From NCBI GenBank assembly GCA_003254885.1, contig QANT01003857.1:62001-126000 (forward strand): a DNA stretch of 64,000 nt, in the 5' to 3' direction. This document shows, one piece after another, positions 46,594 through 58,856 of the stretch. The DNA is from Purshia tridentata. Its lineage: Eukaryota > Streptophyta > Magnoliopsida > Rosales > Rosaceae. Numbering within the stretch: position 1 is the stretch's first letter; each line of letters begins with the position of its first letter. A model generated the notes under the pieces. It did not search any database and was not told where the DNA came from. It saw only the letters and a list, made by a program, of their open reading frames with translations. The position numbers and the translations under genes were made by a program.

Positions 46594-48944
46594 TTCTTCT
46601 CTGCGAGGGTTTCACAGGTTTCACAGTGGTGTTGGAACTTGGAGTTGGGGGAAAGTGTGTGAGTGGAGAAAATTGAGTCAGAGAGACGTAAGTCTGAGAC
46701 GAGCACTGGTTTTACAAAATTATCCCTTTCAATTAAGAATTGTTTATTTAGAAAATTTATTGTGCTTAACGTAATAATGTGTAAATTTAATTTGAATTTA
46801 AGGTTAATTGACTTTAAATATCAAATTTCAAAAGTATTGAAACTAGGTACTTAATCCTAAATTTCTATTGAATTTAACGTTTTAAATATGAATTATTAAG
46901 AGGGTTAGTGAGATTAATAATGCATCAATATAATAGGTAGGGGCCACGTGATATGCTGAAAAAGAAGGGTGGTTATGACTTTCATCGGGAGGTTAAATGC
47001 TTTGGTGGAAGAGTATGGATTGTAGGGGCCACGTCATATGCTGAAAAAAGAAGACGTGGACATCCACTGAGCAACGAAGCCACTGAGGCTAGTGGAGCGA
47101 TCAACTCAGCAACAGACACCTATTTGCATCTCATGAGTTCAGGTCCACAAAACGCGTTACATGTCAGCACTCATAAAATATTAAAAGCCCCTCTACATAT
47201 ATACATTTACCAACTTTAGAGGTATTTCATTTCATGTTAGTCCCAAAAAAAATAAATAAATAAAATTCATACATTAACTAATGAATATTTACAACATAAC
47301 ATATCCCTCAAAACTTTTGTATAAAAAAATATTAAATGTTATATTAAAAATAGCTAATATGGTATTTTTAATGATACGGTGGGAGGATAGTGGGTGATTT
47401 TTTTAATATTTTAGTTTTATTTCTATTTTTCATTTTTATAAGTTTTTGTTTTTATTTTTGGGTCACATGACATAAATTTAGTGTTCATATCATTGAAAAT
47501 ACCACATCAACTTCCAAATGTTATTTGACTATTGTTTGGACATAAATCATGACGAACGTTCTATATTGTAAATTTTCATGAGTTAATGTATGAATTTGAA
47601 ATATTTTTTTGTTTGTTGACCAATTTTAAATACTCTTATAATTGGTGGATATATTTATATTTTAGTCAATATGAAATATTAGGGAGACTGAAATAGAAAT
47701 TACGAGGACATAACTCCATATGATGAATAGGATTGAGGGTGTAGATGAGACTTGAGAATGTAAATTTTGGAAGGCAAAGTAGAAAAATTTAAGTTTATGA
47801 AAAAGGAATTCAAAATATTAGCTTAAGATCATAGGTTAGTAATCAAGTCGCAAGTGTTGAGAGAGATTCTATTTTCTTGGACAAGATAATTTGTGCCCAC
47901 ATATGGAGTATTGGGCTGGCTAAATTTGTTTCACTGGGCTACTAAGGCCTCACTCCCGAACAATTCGGCCCTTTTTACCAGCTGTTTTATTTCTTTCAAT
48001 ATCCACATTTTTTAATGTAAGTCAGTAAGCAATAGACAGTGTCACAGTGAAGTGAATTTTGATAAAATAAAATAAAAAAACAATTTGATTACAGCAATAA
48101 TACGTGTCACTAAAATAATGATAACTGTGGCAAAAGCCAAAAAGACAACAAGGAGAATCATAAACGCAACAGAATGTTCAAATGCTAATATTTTCTTTCC
48201 ATAGAAATCAGTAGTTTGAATTTAAGCAATGATTCTTTGTTGAAAAATATAAGTCTAATTCAAATATTTGAAAATTCATTCTGTGTTTGCCTACTTACTC
48301 CGATGTTTTGATCATATTCATATTGCATACAAAAAAACAGAGAAGGAAGCTTCGCAGGTCACTCATATTCATAGTCTGACAAAGACCATCCACAAGTACT
48401 ATACCTGTGATTTCACATGGCTGGTGAATGTGGGAGTGAAGTTTGAAGCAGAAATGAACGAATGAAGTTCAAGTTGTTCTTCTTTTTGGGTTCTGAGATT
48501 TCTTGAAAAGTTGAAGTTACGACTGAGTCATGTGTGTTGTGCATCACTTTCATCATCCACATACATACTCTGCATTATTGAGATGGTGATCTTGTTTAGA
48601 GTCCCACACGTTGCTCTTTTTATCTTTCAAATTAACCTTAATTTGATTGGCCAACCAAACTTGAGGTTAGGGTCATAGATAGTAATTGACAGATTTTATT
48701 AAAATGCTTACATGGAAGCTCAATCTTCAATCAGACAATAAAACTTGATATGCCACTTGTACACACACCTCATTCACAACATAACATTATAATCTCTAAT
48801 AGTAAAACTGGAAACATATTATATTCTTAGCCCTCTCTACCCTTCGCTAACTGCCAACTGGATCCCCAGTGGGCCCATACCAATAATCTTCGTACATGAT
48901 ACAAGACAACTATATATATATATCCAAATTTCACATCCCTTTTT
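46594..48944. other. F-box upstream region and AT-rich intergenic
   Basis: The first ~100 bases are probably leader and promoter. A 31-base sequence GGGGCCACGT(G/C)ATATGCTGA followed by an A-rich stretch occurs twice about 84 bases apart (46940 and 47024). No gene is supported; open frames of 65-88 codons look accidental. Confidence 0.4.
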
Positions 48945-49863
48945 TATTAGAAATAATTAGGAATAGGTCCAATTTTGAAGGGTCATTCGGACTAAAACTT
49001 TATAGAAATTTAAATTAAGATTTAAATCCAATTTTTAAGACTGAGATCTAAACAATAAACTTTTTTAAATTTTGACTCATATTATCTCTTAAAATTAAGA
49101 TAATTAATATGAATTAATTTTAAAAATTACGAAAGATAATATCTGTTCAGACATTTTTAATTAAAACATTCAAGATTATCTAGTATCCTATTTTTTAATT
49201 TGAAATAGTAAATGATAATATCTATTTATATTATATAATAAAAAAATATATTAACTCATAAAAAATAATCAAACAAGTAAAAGAAATATATATAGGTACA
49301 TTTCAATTGTACCAATATCTGAATTGGTGTGTATGTGTATATATATATATATTCGAGCTACTTCGATTCCTGAGTTTTGAGGGTAAATCCCATCTTTTCA
49401 CCACATCCTCTCCTAGGGTATAGAATGGGTTCGATAGAGGCGTTATGTTAGGGTTTAGCTCTAGGATTTTGGGCGGAGCCCAAAATTCTAGAGCTAAACC
49501 ATAACATAAAAGCTGACAAACTGGAGTCGATCAATTGATTGGTACAATTGAAATGTATTTACAAATCAGAGATCAATCGTTCGTTTGCCACAGTTAAATT
49601 CCATAATTAATTATAGAATAATATGATAATATTAATTATGATATATAATATAATATAATATTATAGTATTAAGGTAATATACAATTATAATAATACTAGG
49701 ATAATATTAAGATTTACATATCATTAATTTTAGGATAATATTATATATTTTTTAAATAAAAAACATCTGTATAATATTTTTGGACCTTAGTCAAAAATAA
49801 AGAAGTATTAAGGTATTAGTCTAAGAGAGGAGAAAAAATTGAACCGGCCTATAAATCACCCAT
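48945..49863. repeat. Dispersed ~0.93 kb repeat with palindromic core, copy 2
   Basis: Aligns with copy 1 (14447-15378) over its whole length in the same direction, with many substitutions and small indels. The nested inverted-repeat core is preserved: outer arms near 49294 and 49540, inner arms near 49443 and 49490. The right end follows a shared GTCTAAGAGAGGAGAAAAAA stretch, then the flanks diverge. Confidence 0.75.
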
Positions 49864-50687
49864 TTTTAAAAGAGAGGCCCACTATGTGAAGAAGTAGAAG
49901 TCCAAATATGGGCTTAAAAATAAGTGAAGATTGAGTCCACACAAGAAAACAAATGAAGAAGATTTTTTATTTCTTAGTGGGCTTAAAATCTAGTGGACCA
50001 AAATGAGGCCCTATACTTGCAAGGGCTTTAGGCGGTCGCCTAGCCTGCCTGCCTTTTGGGTCGGCCGTGATTGTGACCTTATCCACACCTACACCTGATG
50101 CAACTCAAGCCATCCGCTCGTCTCTGAAAAATGGCCAGGATTGTGCCACATCCGCGATCTAGGTAGTTTCTAATTTTTGATTTTTTTCTTAATTTTTGAA
50201 AATTCTCCAAACTTTAATAATTTATCAAAACTTCATCCAAGCTCCCAAATTATGAATATAGGGATTCAAATACTTTGCTTGTTTTTCTTTTCTAAAAAGT
50301 ACAAGTGAGTGGAAGTTCTTAAAGAGCAAATACATCTTCCATCTTGATGTTCACGCGGAGTTATTTGCCTCCCACACTTAAGTTCGTATTTCACTTAACC
50401 GCGTGGTTAAACAATACATGAGCTTTATAACAGGATGAATTTTATCTCAAACCCAAATGTGGTTAGATTTTCACTAACTAGTTCAGTCCCAAATGAGTTT
50501 GATTGATTAATTGGGCCACAAAATTAGGCCGTATAATATTTTCCCCCACAGTTCTTCTTGGTAGGGTCAAGTGAATATGCAAACAAGGGAGGCAACACAT
50601 ACACCAACTATTCCTACAAGTAGCACATCAACAGCACCAGGCCTTGCATTCCGAGTGCACCAAGCCAAGAATCTTGTTTGACTTTTG
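49864..50687. other. Intergenic
   Basis: No gene or known element recognised. Confidence 0.4.
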
Positions 50688-50993
50688 GGCCTCATTTGAT
50701 TGCTATGATTGAATTAGAAAGAATAAATGCCAAATTTATGTGTATTTGAAAAATAAATTTCTAACTTGAATGAATGATATGAGAATAAAATAAATAAATT
50801 ATAAGAAAAACTTATCCCATGCAATCCCCGCAAAATGGTGAGGATTAGCAAGGATAATATATCCTTTATGACTAAACCATTTTCTTCACATCTTCTTTCT
50901 TTAAGTTAAAAAATATTCTCCATCTTTTACCTTCTATACACATAGATCTTACTGTTATCCTTTCCAATCTAATTCTGGATGTCAAAAGAAGCC
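50688..50993. mobile_element. MITE, family M1 copy D
   Basis: Starts GGCCTCATTTGATTGC and ends with the complement-like TCTGGATGTCAAAAGAAGCC; the internal TTATGTGTATTTGA, CAAAATGGTGAGGATTAGC and ACACATAGATCTTAC blocks match copies B and C. More diverged than copy C and without a clear target duplication. Confidence 0.78.
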
Positions 50994-52017
50994 TTAAAGT
51001 CTTAAAACAAACATGGGAATTGGGTTCAAGTCTCTTGCAAAGAACAGTAACTATGGAAACCATATGCATTCAAGTTCTCTTTGGCATTTTGAACTTTGAA
51101 AATATGATATAATAGCAATTTAGGCATGCACTTTTAAAAATTGATGTAATGGAGGTTAAGTTATGCCTTTTAGGTATTATGATGTAATGGCATTGAATTT
51201 CTGCACTTTAGATTCTAACTTGTAGCAGGTAGAGTATTAGGCATGCCTTTTTGATACTATGTTGACATGACAGTTCAATTTGGAACATAATGTATTTTTA
51301 TGCTCAATGCACATTTTTTATTCAATTTATGCTTATTTTATGACCAATTTATGCAATTAATTATTGGTCTTTACTGTGGAATGCTAATTGCCTTTATATT
51401 CTCATGATATTTCCATATCACTGCTTTTACAGCCAAGTGCAATACATACAGTGCATGTTCAACGCCATTTTACAACCAATTGACACATAACATGCTTCTA
51501 GTACTCAATGGAAGCTTCTTAAAAAATGCAAGCTTCTTCAAGATTCATTAGATATAATAAAGAACAAGGGGGGTTTTGGAAGGAAATGTGGGGAAGAACA
51601 CGTTTGGCGATAAAATGAATGAGGTGAGTGAGAAATGGGGAGGAAAATTGGGATTCACATGAAAAGGACTGAAATATTCTTGATTCTAATGCTAAAGTGG
51701 ACAGAACCTAACAGTAGGTGGCACACTGTCACTATTAATAATTTGTGTTATATTAAAATTGCTTGTATAATCCTAAACCTTAAATCCTAGACTCAAACTT
51801 ATATAATAGTCTATTATATAAGTTTGGGTGATATTTATACACAATTTTTTTTCTGGGTGATAAATTTGCACATGCCCCATAATCTGAGTGAGTGGTATCA
51901 GTACAAAATAGCCTTACAATTTTGCCCATGCAAACTCATCATTTCAAATGGTGAGTTTGCTAGAATTCATGGAAGTGGACAAAGTGGAACAAAATAATTA
52001 GTTTAAGGGAATAATGT
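50994..52017. other. Intergenic with a short perfect palindrome
   Basis: No gene. A 33-base near-perfect palindrome lies at about 51794-51826 (arms CAAACTTATATAATAG, one central base). Otherwise unremarkable AT-rich sequence. Confidence 0.45.
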
Positions 52018-52215
52018 GAGACAAAATAAATCTGATTGGGTGAAGTTTAGGGACGGCAATTATCCCCGCCCTCGAAATTCCCCGTGGGGACTCGCTCCGA
52101 TTAAGCGAGTATGGTAGAGACAAAATAAACCTGATTGGGTCAAGTTTAGGGATGGCAATTATCCTTGCCCCTGAAAATCCTCGTGGGAACCCGCTCCGAT
52201 TAAGCGGGTGTGATA
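52018..52215. repeat. 99 bp tandem duplication at a hAT-like element's left end
   Basis: Units 52018-52116 and 52117-52215 are similar (about 85%). Each contains a flank-like ACAAAATAAAYCTGATTGGG followed by the element end TTTAGGGAYGGCAATTATCC. Because the duplicated unit includes flanking sequence, it arose after insertion. Confidence 0.8.
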
Positions 52216-52510
52216 TTACCATTCCATCCCTGCTCGACTCGGTATACTCGTTTAATAAATAAAATATTAGATTATATAATTAATTTTAATTTTTCTACTT
52301 AATTTATGTTATCTTTCAAATTTAACAATATTATAAATAATATGATGAATTTTAATGTATTTTATTTATGCTATATTATGTATTTATATTGATTTGGTAT
52401 GTTATTAATAAAAATAATAATTTTTAATAGGGTCCCCCAATACCCGATGGAGACCCCGATTACCCGGTGGGGCAGGTATAGGATTGGTGAACCTGCCCCG
52501 TTGCCACTCC
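52047..52510. mobile_element. Candidate hAT-like MITE
   Basis: The left end TAGGGACGGCAATTATCCCC and the right end CCTGCCCCGTTGCCACTCCTGA are inverted in the style of plant hAT termini (TAGGGATGGCAAC and its complement), and both subterminal regions carry CCCCG/CGGGG-rich repeats. The left end is present twice owing to the 99 bp duplication. No transposase is present; no clean 8-base target duplication was confirmed. Confidence 0.55.
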
Positions 52511-52605
52511 TGACCCGAAGTTAATTTCAGGGGCAAAATAGTAAATGTGCCTTAAAAAAAAATCCAAAAACCGAATTTCTTAAAGAGCAAACAAGCAAGA
52601 GGCTT

Positions 52606-52615
52606 AAAAAAAAAN

Positions 52616-52658
<43 letters not shown>
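52606..52658. repeat. Poly(A) tract containing an ambiguous base
   Basis: A run of about 53 A residues interrupted only by an N at 52615, about 150 bases before the p24 gene's ATG. The N and run length suggest that the true length was not resolved in the assembly. Confidence 0.9.
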
Positions 52659-52660
<2 letters not shown>

Positions 52661-52808
52661 AAACAAAATCCAAACAATCAACTTTTTAACTTTTGGCCAG
52701 ACCAAGCAACCTGATAGAGAGAGATCCGAGGTCGTCTTCGTGTTCAAGACCAAACGGAGAGAGAGACCGAGAGAGACAGAGAGAGGGAGTGAATCATAGA
52801 AAGGGGCT

Positions 52809-55800
52809 ATGATGAGTGCAAGTGCGAGTGCGGTGTCCATCTTCTTAACCCTATGCCTGCTGCTACGGACGGGTCAAGCAATTTGGCTGACCCTACCTGC
52901 CTCTGGCACCAAATGCGTCTCCGAGGAAATCCAGAACAACGTCGTCGTTTTGGCCGACTACGTCGTCATTGCCGACGATAACTCACTCTCCCCCACCATC
53001 GCCGCCAAGGTTTGCTCGAATTTTCTTTTTTGCCCCTGCCCATCACCCCCCTTTAAATTCTAAGCAACTGTGCCATATGGGTTTTTGATTTCCATTTTGA
53101 TCTCAATTTTATAGATATGTATATTAGCCAAAAAAATCCCAATATTTAGTTTGATTGGATTTTCTGTCCTTGCTTAATTAAGGAAAAAAAAAATCTAAAA
53201 TGTAACAGTGGATCTTGGGTTCTACTACTTGATCCTGTTTTTGCTTGTCAAAGATTTTCACAGCGGTCATCCAGCAACCAATTGTCAGTCCAGTTAGCTT
53301 AGATCTGCAACTAAATTTACTCAGATACCTATAGTTGGGTTATGAGTTTGTGGCACATTGAGAATTACTCAAAGCTATAACTAAAAATATCAACAATAAG
53401 ACCATTGGACATCTTAGTGGTTGCTAGTAAATCCAAGGGATTCTCTGTTCTATATTGGGGATAGAGGCTAAATGGGTGTGGTTCATGGGTGTTCATATTT
53501 GTGTTATATTAAATTTCTTTGTTGTTCTTCTCTAGAAGCAAAAGTTTAGTAAACTTGAATAAGATACATCATTGCTAGAACATCAAGTCCTATAGGGGAA
53601 TCATACCTGTATTTACTTGATGTTTGAGGAGGGATTTAAGTGACTTTGTGAGCAAAGTTTCTGCTGTAATCAACTCAGTTTGGCTGTAGATTTGGATTGC
53701 AAATGACATTTTAAGGAGAAATTGATTACATTGACAAGTTCTCTACCGTTTGACTTGTATAATTATGGCTTTTTTTTTTTTTTAGGAGAAAGTAATTACA
53801 TTGACAAGTTCTCTACCCTTTTAACTTGTATAATTATGTTTTGTCGTAGATTTGGTATAGCTTTCTTGTTTTAATAGAAGTTCTTGTTCTTCTTTAGGTG
53901 ACATCGCCTTATGGTAACAATCTTCACAGCAGGGAGAATGCAACACATGGTCAGTTTGCCTTCACAACTCATGAGGCTGGAAACTACCTGGCATGTTTTT
54001 GGGTTGATGGTAATAACCCTGGTGGTGCTTCAGTAAGTGTGAACCTTGACTGGAAAACTGGAATTGCAGCTAAGGATTGGGAGTCAGTGGCAAGAAAAGA
54101 GAAGATTGAGGTACGCACTGGGATAACTATACAAATTCTTATATGATATGTCTGTATATGCATGTGTGCATGTATGCACGTATGTATAAAATATTTTTTT
54201 TCATTCATTTTTTGCTTTATTTTTTTTATTAATGTTGACATTGATTATCCTATTAAAGGAAATCAAGAGTGAACTGAGCATTGTTTTCAGAGGTTATTGA
54301 AATCAGGTGTTTCAAATGGTCATAGAAATGCATTTCTAAATCGAAAGCTGTAGATACATGTAACTGCAAATTCACTTTCTACCCACTATATTGACTTATT
54401 AATTGCAGTGCCTTCACTCTAAATTTAGAGTAATGGGGGTCGATGCGGTGCCTGGGTCAATTATACGCTTTTTAGAAGTCCTTATATAAGTGCTTTAACC
54501 TATCAGTATACCTTCCAAGTTTTGATGAGAAAGAGGCATGACATATATATATTTTTTTAATGTTTTAACCGTAATTTGAATTATTATTTTTTAAATGAGT
54601 ATTGGTAAGATTGAGTAAATGTACATTTTACTGATCATGATCTCAGAAGTGTGAACACCAATTTATTAACATTGGAAGTTTTTCATTGTGATAATACTGT
54701 ATATAATAGTTACGACTGATGATAAATATACTGATATAGGTAGATATATCAGTAGTCTAGATTTACGGAAATATTGGTAAAAAATATTGATATTGGTGGA
54801 AATATTAGTGTAAAATAAAAAATGACGGAAGTTTGCTTTAAAATATGGAAATTTTAAAGGGAACTTCAAAGCAAGCAGTAATGTATTAACCATGTAAAAT
54901 TTATAAAATATTATATCTCTGATGGAATATGACATTAAAGGTAAAAAAAACAGTGGGCGTCAAGCACGCTGCCACCACATTTTAAATCTTGAATGCAATG
55001 TGCAAAATAAAGACATAATACAATGAACCAAAAACATAATAAGTAATAAATGTTTTATGTTTAACTGTTATAAACATATTAGGAACCTAGTAAGGATGAA
55101 AGCTTCGGCGAAATTGCTGAAATTTTGGACAAATCATTGTATTAACATTTAATAAGGGAAAAAAGTGCAACTTTCTACCATGTCACTGAAATATTGATAA
55201 AATTTTAAAAATTTTGGTAGTTTCAGTAAAATTTCAATGTACTTGTTCCAGTCAATTTCTACTGCAATTTTGGTATTTGGAACAAATTTTGGCTGCTTCA
55301 TTATTTGTTTCTTTCTATCCCAGCATCTCAAGTACTTGTTTGAACATTAAAGCTGCAAAAGCACCTTGATATATTTCCAACTTCGGTATAGAAGCCTGTA
55401 TTATTTATTTGCTGAAACATTAAAGTCTACTCCATTGTGGCACTGAAATGGTTAGGCTTTAATGTCTAAACAGTAAATACTAGAGGGTTCTAGCACTGAA
55501 AGTGGAATTAAATTAGCTGCTTTTGTAGCTTCGAAGTTCAAACAAGTACTTGAGATGGTAAACAAAGACATAATAGAGAAAAATTTCGGTTGATATTTCT
55601 GTTCCAATTACTGAAATTTCTACCCAAAATGTTGTTAGAAATTGACTGAAGTTAATAAATATTTTTGTTGATACACCAAAATTTTACCAAAACTATTGAA
55701 ATTGGCATAATTTCATTGATAGGTTGAAGGCTGGAAAAAAGGATAAATTACACACATACTTTCACATGAAAGCTGATGCACATGTACATATTTTAGAAGG

Positions 55801-58050
55801 TTAATATTGTATAGAGACTCCATACTTGTACGGTTGGTTGCTAAAGGCCAAGATATGCTACCTAGAGGCTAGGGACCTTTAGCTGGGCTAGTTAGTGCGT
55901 TCATATAAATAATGTTATACCATTGTCATTGCAACTAATGTTCATTGGCTGGGCTAGTTAGTGCGTTCATATAAATAATGTTATACCTTTGTCATTGCAA
56001 CTAATGTTTCTAGCAAGCCCTACTCTTAAATTGTTTCACATCATTAGCCTTAATTGTGCTTATTTCTTTGTACCTCTGTCCACATATATCTGCTTGAAAC
56101 TTCACTATTTGTGGTATTTTACTATTCTATAACTAGCCTATAGGGGGTGAATAGGCTTTTTCAAAACTTTATGATTAACACTGCCAAACACAACCAAATC
56201 AACCTAATAATATATCAATCAAAATTCAACTTAGAGTCTTGAATTAAGCAATCTGATCCTATATATATTAGAAACATATATACCGAAAACTTAAATTGCT
56301 TAACTCACACTGTCAATCACTTAGCAATGAAGTAATGTGCACAAGGAACTTTTACATGGACAACCCAAATAAGAAAACTACGAGACCTAGTCTAGCAAAT
56401 GCAAAATTCACTAAGAATAACAACCATAGACTTGACACTTGTACGTGCACAACGATCTAGTTCTATTGATACGCCTTATTGTGCTTATTCGTGAAACAGC
56501 TGTATGTCATCTATGCTATAGCTTGAATCCATGATCAACCCAAAATTGTAACCTTCCTATGGCTTTTAAGCTACTTCTAGGCATGTTAGTTGTAACATTG
56601 ACTCCCCTAAGGCTCAATAGTTCTTATATAGCACATTTGCTCTTCTCTTACACCAATGCTTGTTCTGATCTTGCTATGGCTTGATCTCACCTTCCACGCT
56701 AGTCTTGTTGGACACCTTCACTGGCGCTAGTTTCTTCATGAAATTGTCATTCTTGATCTTCAAGGCACAAGCTCTAATGCTCTCACAATTAAAGAATAAA
56801 ACAGCGGATATGTTAGCCTAGAGCAAGAATCAATTGTTAGCGTTGGTGGAAATATTAGTAGTTCATATTTATGGAATTATATGTTGCAATATTTGTAAAA
56901 TTAGCAGAAACAATGGAGATTAATATAAAAACATAGAACTTTGTATAACACCTTTGACCTTAAGAAATGCTAAACCAATAAATAGCACATCAATTAAACT
57001 CAGCAGTTCACTCCTAATGAAAGGAAGCAGACCCAAGATGAAAACTTGAAGAAAATAAAAGCTGATAAAGACCCTAAATTTAGGTTATATACCTTTTAAA
57101 AGTCCAAATATGTTTAGAAGTATGTTTGGTATTAAGGGTGGAAAAATACATTGAAATTGACTATCAAAAACTTGAAGCAACAGTCTTGAAGGAACTACCA
57201 AGGAAACTCTTTGAAGAACCATTTGAATGAGAGAAGAAAACAAGTGAAATAAACTTCTGGATTATATGGACAACTGATTGGGCTATGGGCTCGATCATTT
57301 GACCTATATATGCAGAAAAATTGGCCACTCGATTTTTCACAGAAAACTCATGTGCATGAATCTGATTCCAAAAATATGTATTCATATAACATTAATAACA
57401 TGTTTAATCAGAGAACTAAGCATCTAAGTCCAATCATTGGACTTGATTTTATAGGAATCGTGAGTAAACTTAGATGCTTAGGTCCTGCATTCTAAGTGAT
57501 TAAAACATGTTTTTGATGTTATAGGAATACATGTTTTTGAAATAACCAACACAGATGCTTACACTTCATCGTGCAACATGGCTTGGGGAGTTCTTGCAAC
57601 TTCACTCGGAACTATTACCCACTTGACTAAATTCTAACAGACTCGTTTTTGGATACTGAATTAGGCAACATAGGCATCCATGAGACTCAAGTGTTTTTCT
57701 TTGTCTGTTTGATTGACCTAACACTGGCCACGTAGGGTCTTGAGCTTGAGCTGCGGAAACTTGAAGGAGCAGTGGAGGCCATCCATGAGAATCTACTCTA
57801 TCTCAAGGGCAGGTAACAATTACGTACCTAAGAGGAATGCATTCAACATTCCTGTACTTTATTTCTGTTGTAATCTATTCCTTGTTCTGTGTTGCATGTA
57901 CTCAGAGAAGCAGAGATGAGGGATGTGAGCGAAAGAACTAATGCCCGGGTGGCGTGGTTTAGTATGATGTCCTTGGGTGTCTGCATCCTAGTTTCAACAC
58001 TTCAGCTATGGCACTTGAAGACATTTTTCCAAAAGAAGAAACTCATTTAG
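52809..58050 (+). CDS. p24-delta family transmembrane emp24 domain protein
   Basis: Four coding exons (52809-53009, 53898-54110, 57736-57812, 57906-58050) join in phase to 211 residues, typical of p24 proteins. p24 proteins cycle between ER and Golgi as cargo receptors, notably for GPI-anchored proteins, and help form COPI and COPII vesicles. A signal peptide covers about 1-24 (ending RTGQA). The GOLD domain carries Cys36 and Cys100, expected to form its disulfide, and an N-glycosylation sequon NAT at residue 81. A coiled-coil region follows ([19 protein letters not shown]), then a membrane segment ([19 protein letters not shown]) and a short cytosolic tail ending FFQKKKLI, with the FF and dilysine signals typical of delta members. 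Either of two adjacent ATGs (52809, 52812) could be used. The third intron is 3.6 kb and repeat-filled. Confidence 0.94.
55120..55740. repeat. Foldback (long inverted repeat) in the p24 intron
   Basis: Left arm about 55180-55370 and right arm about 55505-55720 are inverted copies; the clearest part is CATCTCAAGTACTTGTTTGA on the left against its complement at about 55532-55556, and CAGTCAATTTCTA against its complement near 55634. Identity falls outward. Probably an old non-autonomous DNA element; family unknown. Confidence 0.65.
55882..56013. repeat. 66 bp tandem duplication in the p24 intron
   Basis: Two head-to-tail units, 55882-55947 and 55948-56013, each beginning GCTGGGCTAGTTAGTGCG and differing at a few bases near their 3' ends. 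Confidence 0.9.
57398..57515. repeat. Hairpin-forming inverted repeat in the p24 intron
   Basis: ACATGTTTAATCA and AAGCATCTAAGT at the left are mirrored by ACTTAGATGCTTAGG and TGATTAAAACATGT at the right, giving an imperfect stem of about 45 bases. Possibly a small MITE. Confidence 0.55.
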
Positions 58051-58507
58051 ATTATGCTACTCGAATTGTCTTTGTAGATTGAAAAATGAAAACTAAGAAA
58101 AGTTTTAGTACCATGAGCTAAGATTAGACAGACAAGTAGGTTTCTTGTTTCTGTTGAAATAGAATTTAGAAAGGAAAACATACGTACTTAAGTGAACTAA
58201 TTGATATGCATTCATTTTGGTGCTGCCGAACTCATATTTTGCTTTCAGAAATTTGGAATTGTCAACCAACTTTCTGATTTTAAAAGTCCAACAGTGTTTT
58301 TGGTAAAAAAAAGAAAAAGAAAAGTCCAACAGTTTTGTCAATTAGGATTCTAATGGATTTCATAGAAATCTAAGTGTTCTAAACTCGGATTTTAATAGAT
58401 TTCTTAGAAATTTTGATATTTTAAACTCATATATTTCATCAAGTGAAGGATTTTTGTGAATTTGGATAAATTTTGTTCAAATAATAGAGGTCATGAGAAT
58501 TCCAGTA

Positions 58508-58856
58508 TTTTTTTTTTAGGATTTTGATGGATTATATGAAGGTTAATAAATATTCATAGAATTTATGAAATGTGCAAACTCTATTAAAATTTTAGTTGAG
58601 GACGCTTCTAAATTTGGGGGAAACTTACATAAAAACACAGCTCCACCCTTTCCTAAAATTTCTCATATTTTAAGATTTTCCTTTTTTTTTTTAGGATTTT
58701 GATGGATTATATGAAGGCTAATAAAAATTCATAGAATTTATGAAATGTGCAAACTCTATTAAAATTTTAGTTGACGACGCTTCTAAATTTGGGGGAAACT
58801 TACATAAAAACACAGCTCCACCTTTCCTAAAATTTCTCATATTTTAAGATTTTCCC
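58508..58856. repeat. 175 bp tandem duplication downstream of the p24 gene
   Basis: Two head-to-tail units (about 58508-58682 and 58683-58856), each starting with a T run followed by AGGATTTTGATGGATTATAT and ending AAGATTTTCC, nearly identical. No coding content; recent local duplication. Confidence 0.92.

Noticed and set aside
46953-47219. 88-residue open frame upstream of the F-box gene
   Set aside because: It spans a short direct duplication, has no familiar motif and has composition like the surrounding noncoding DNA.
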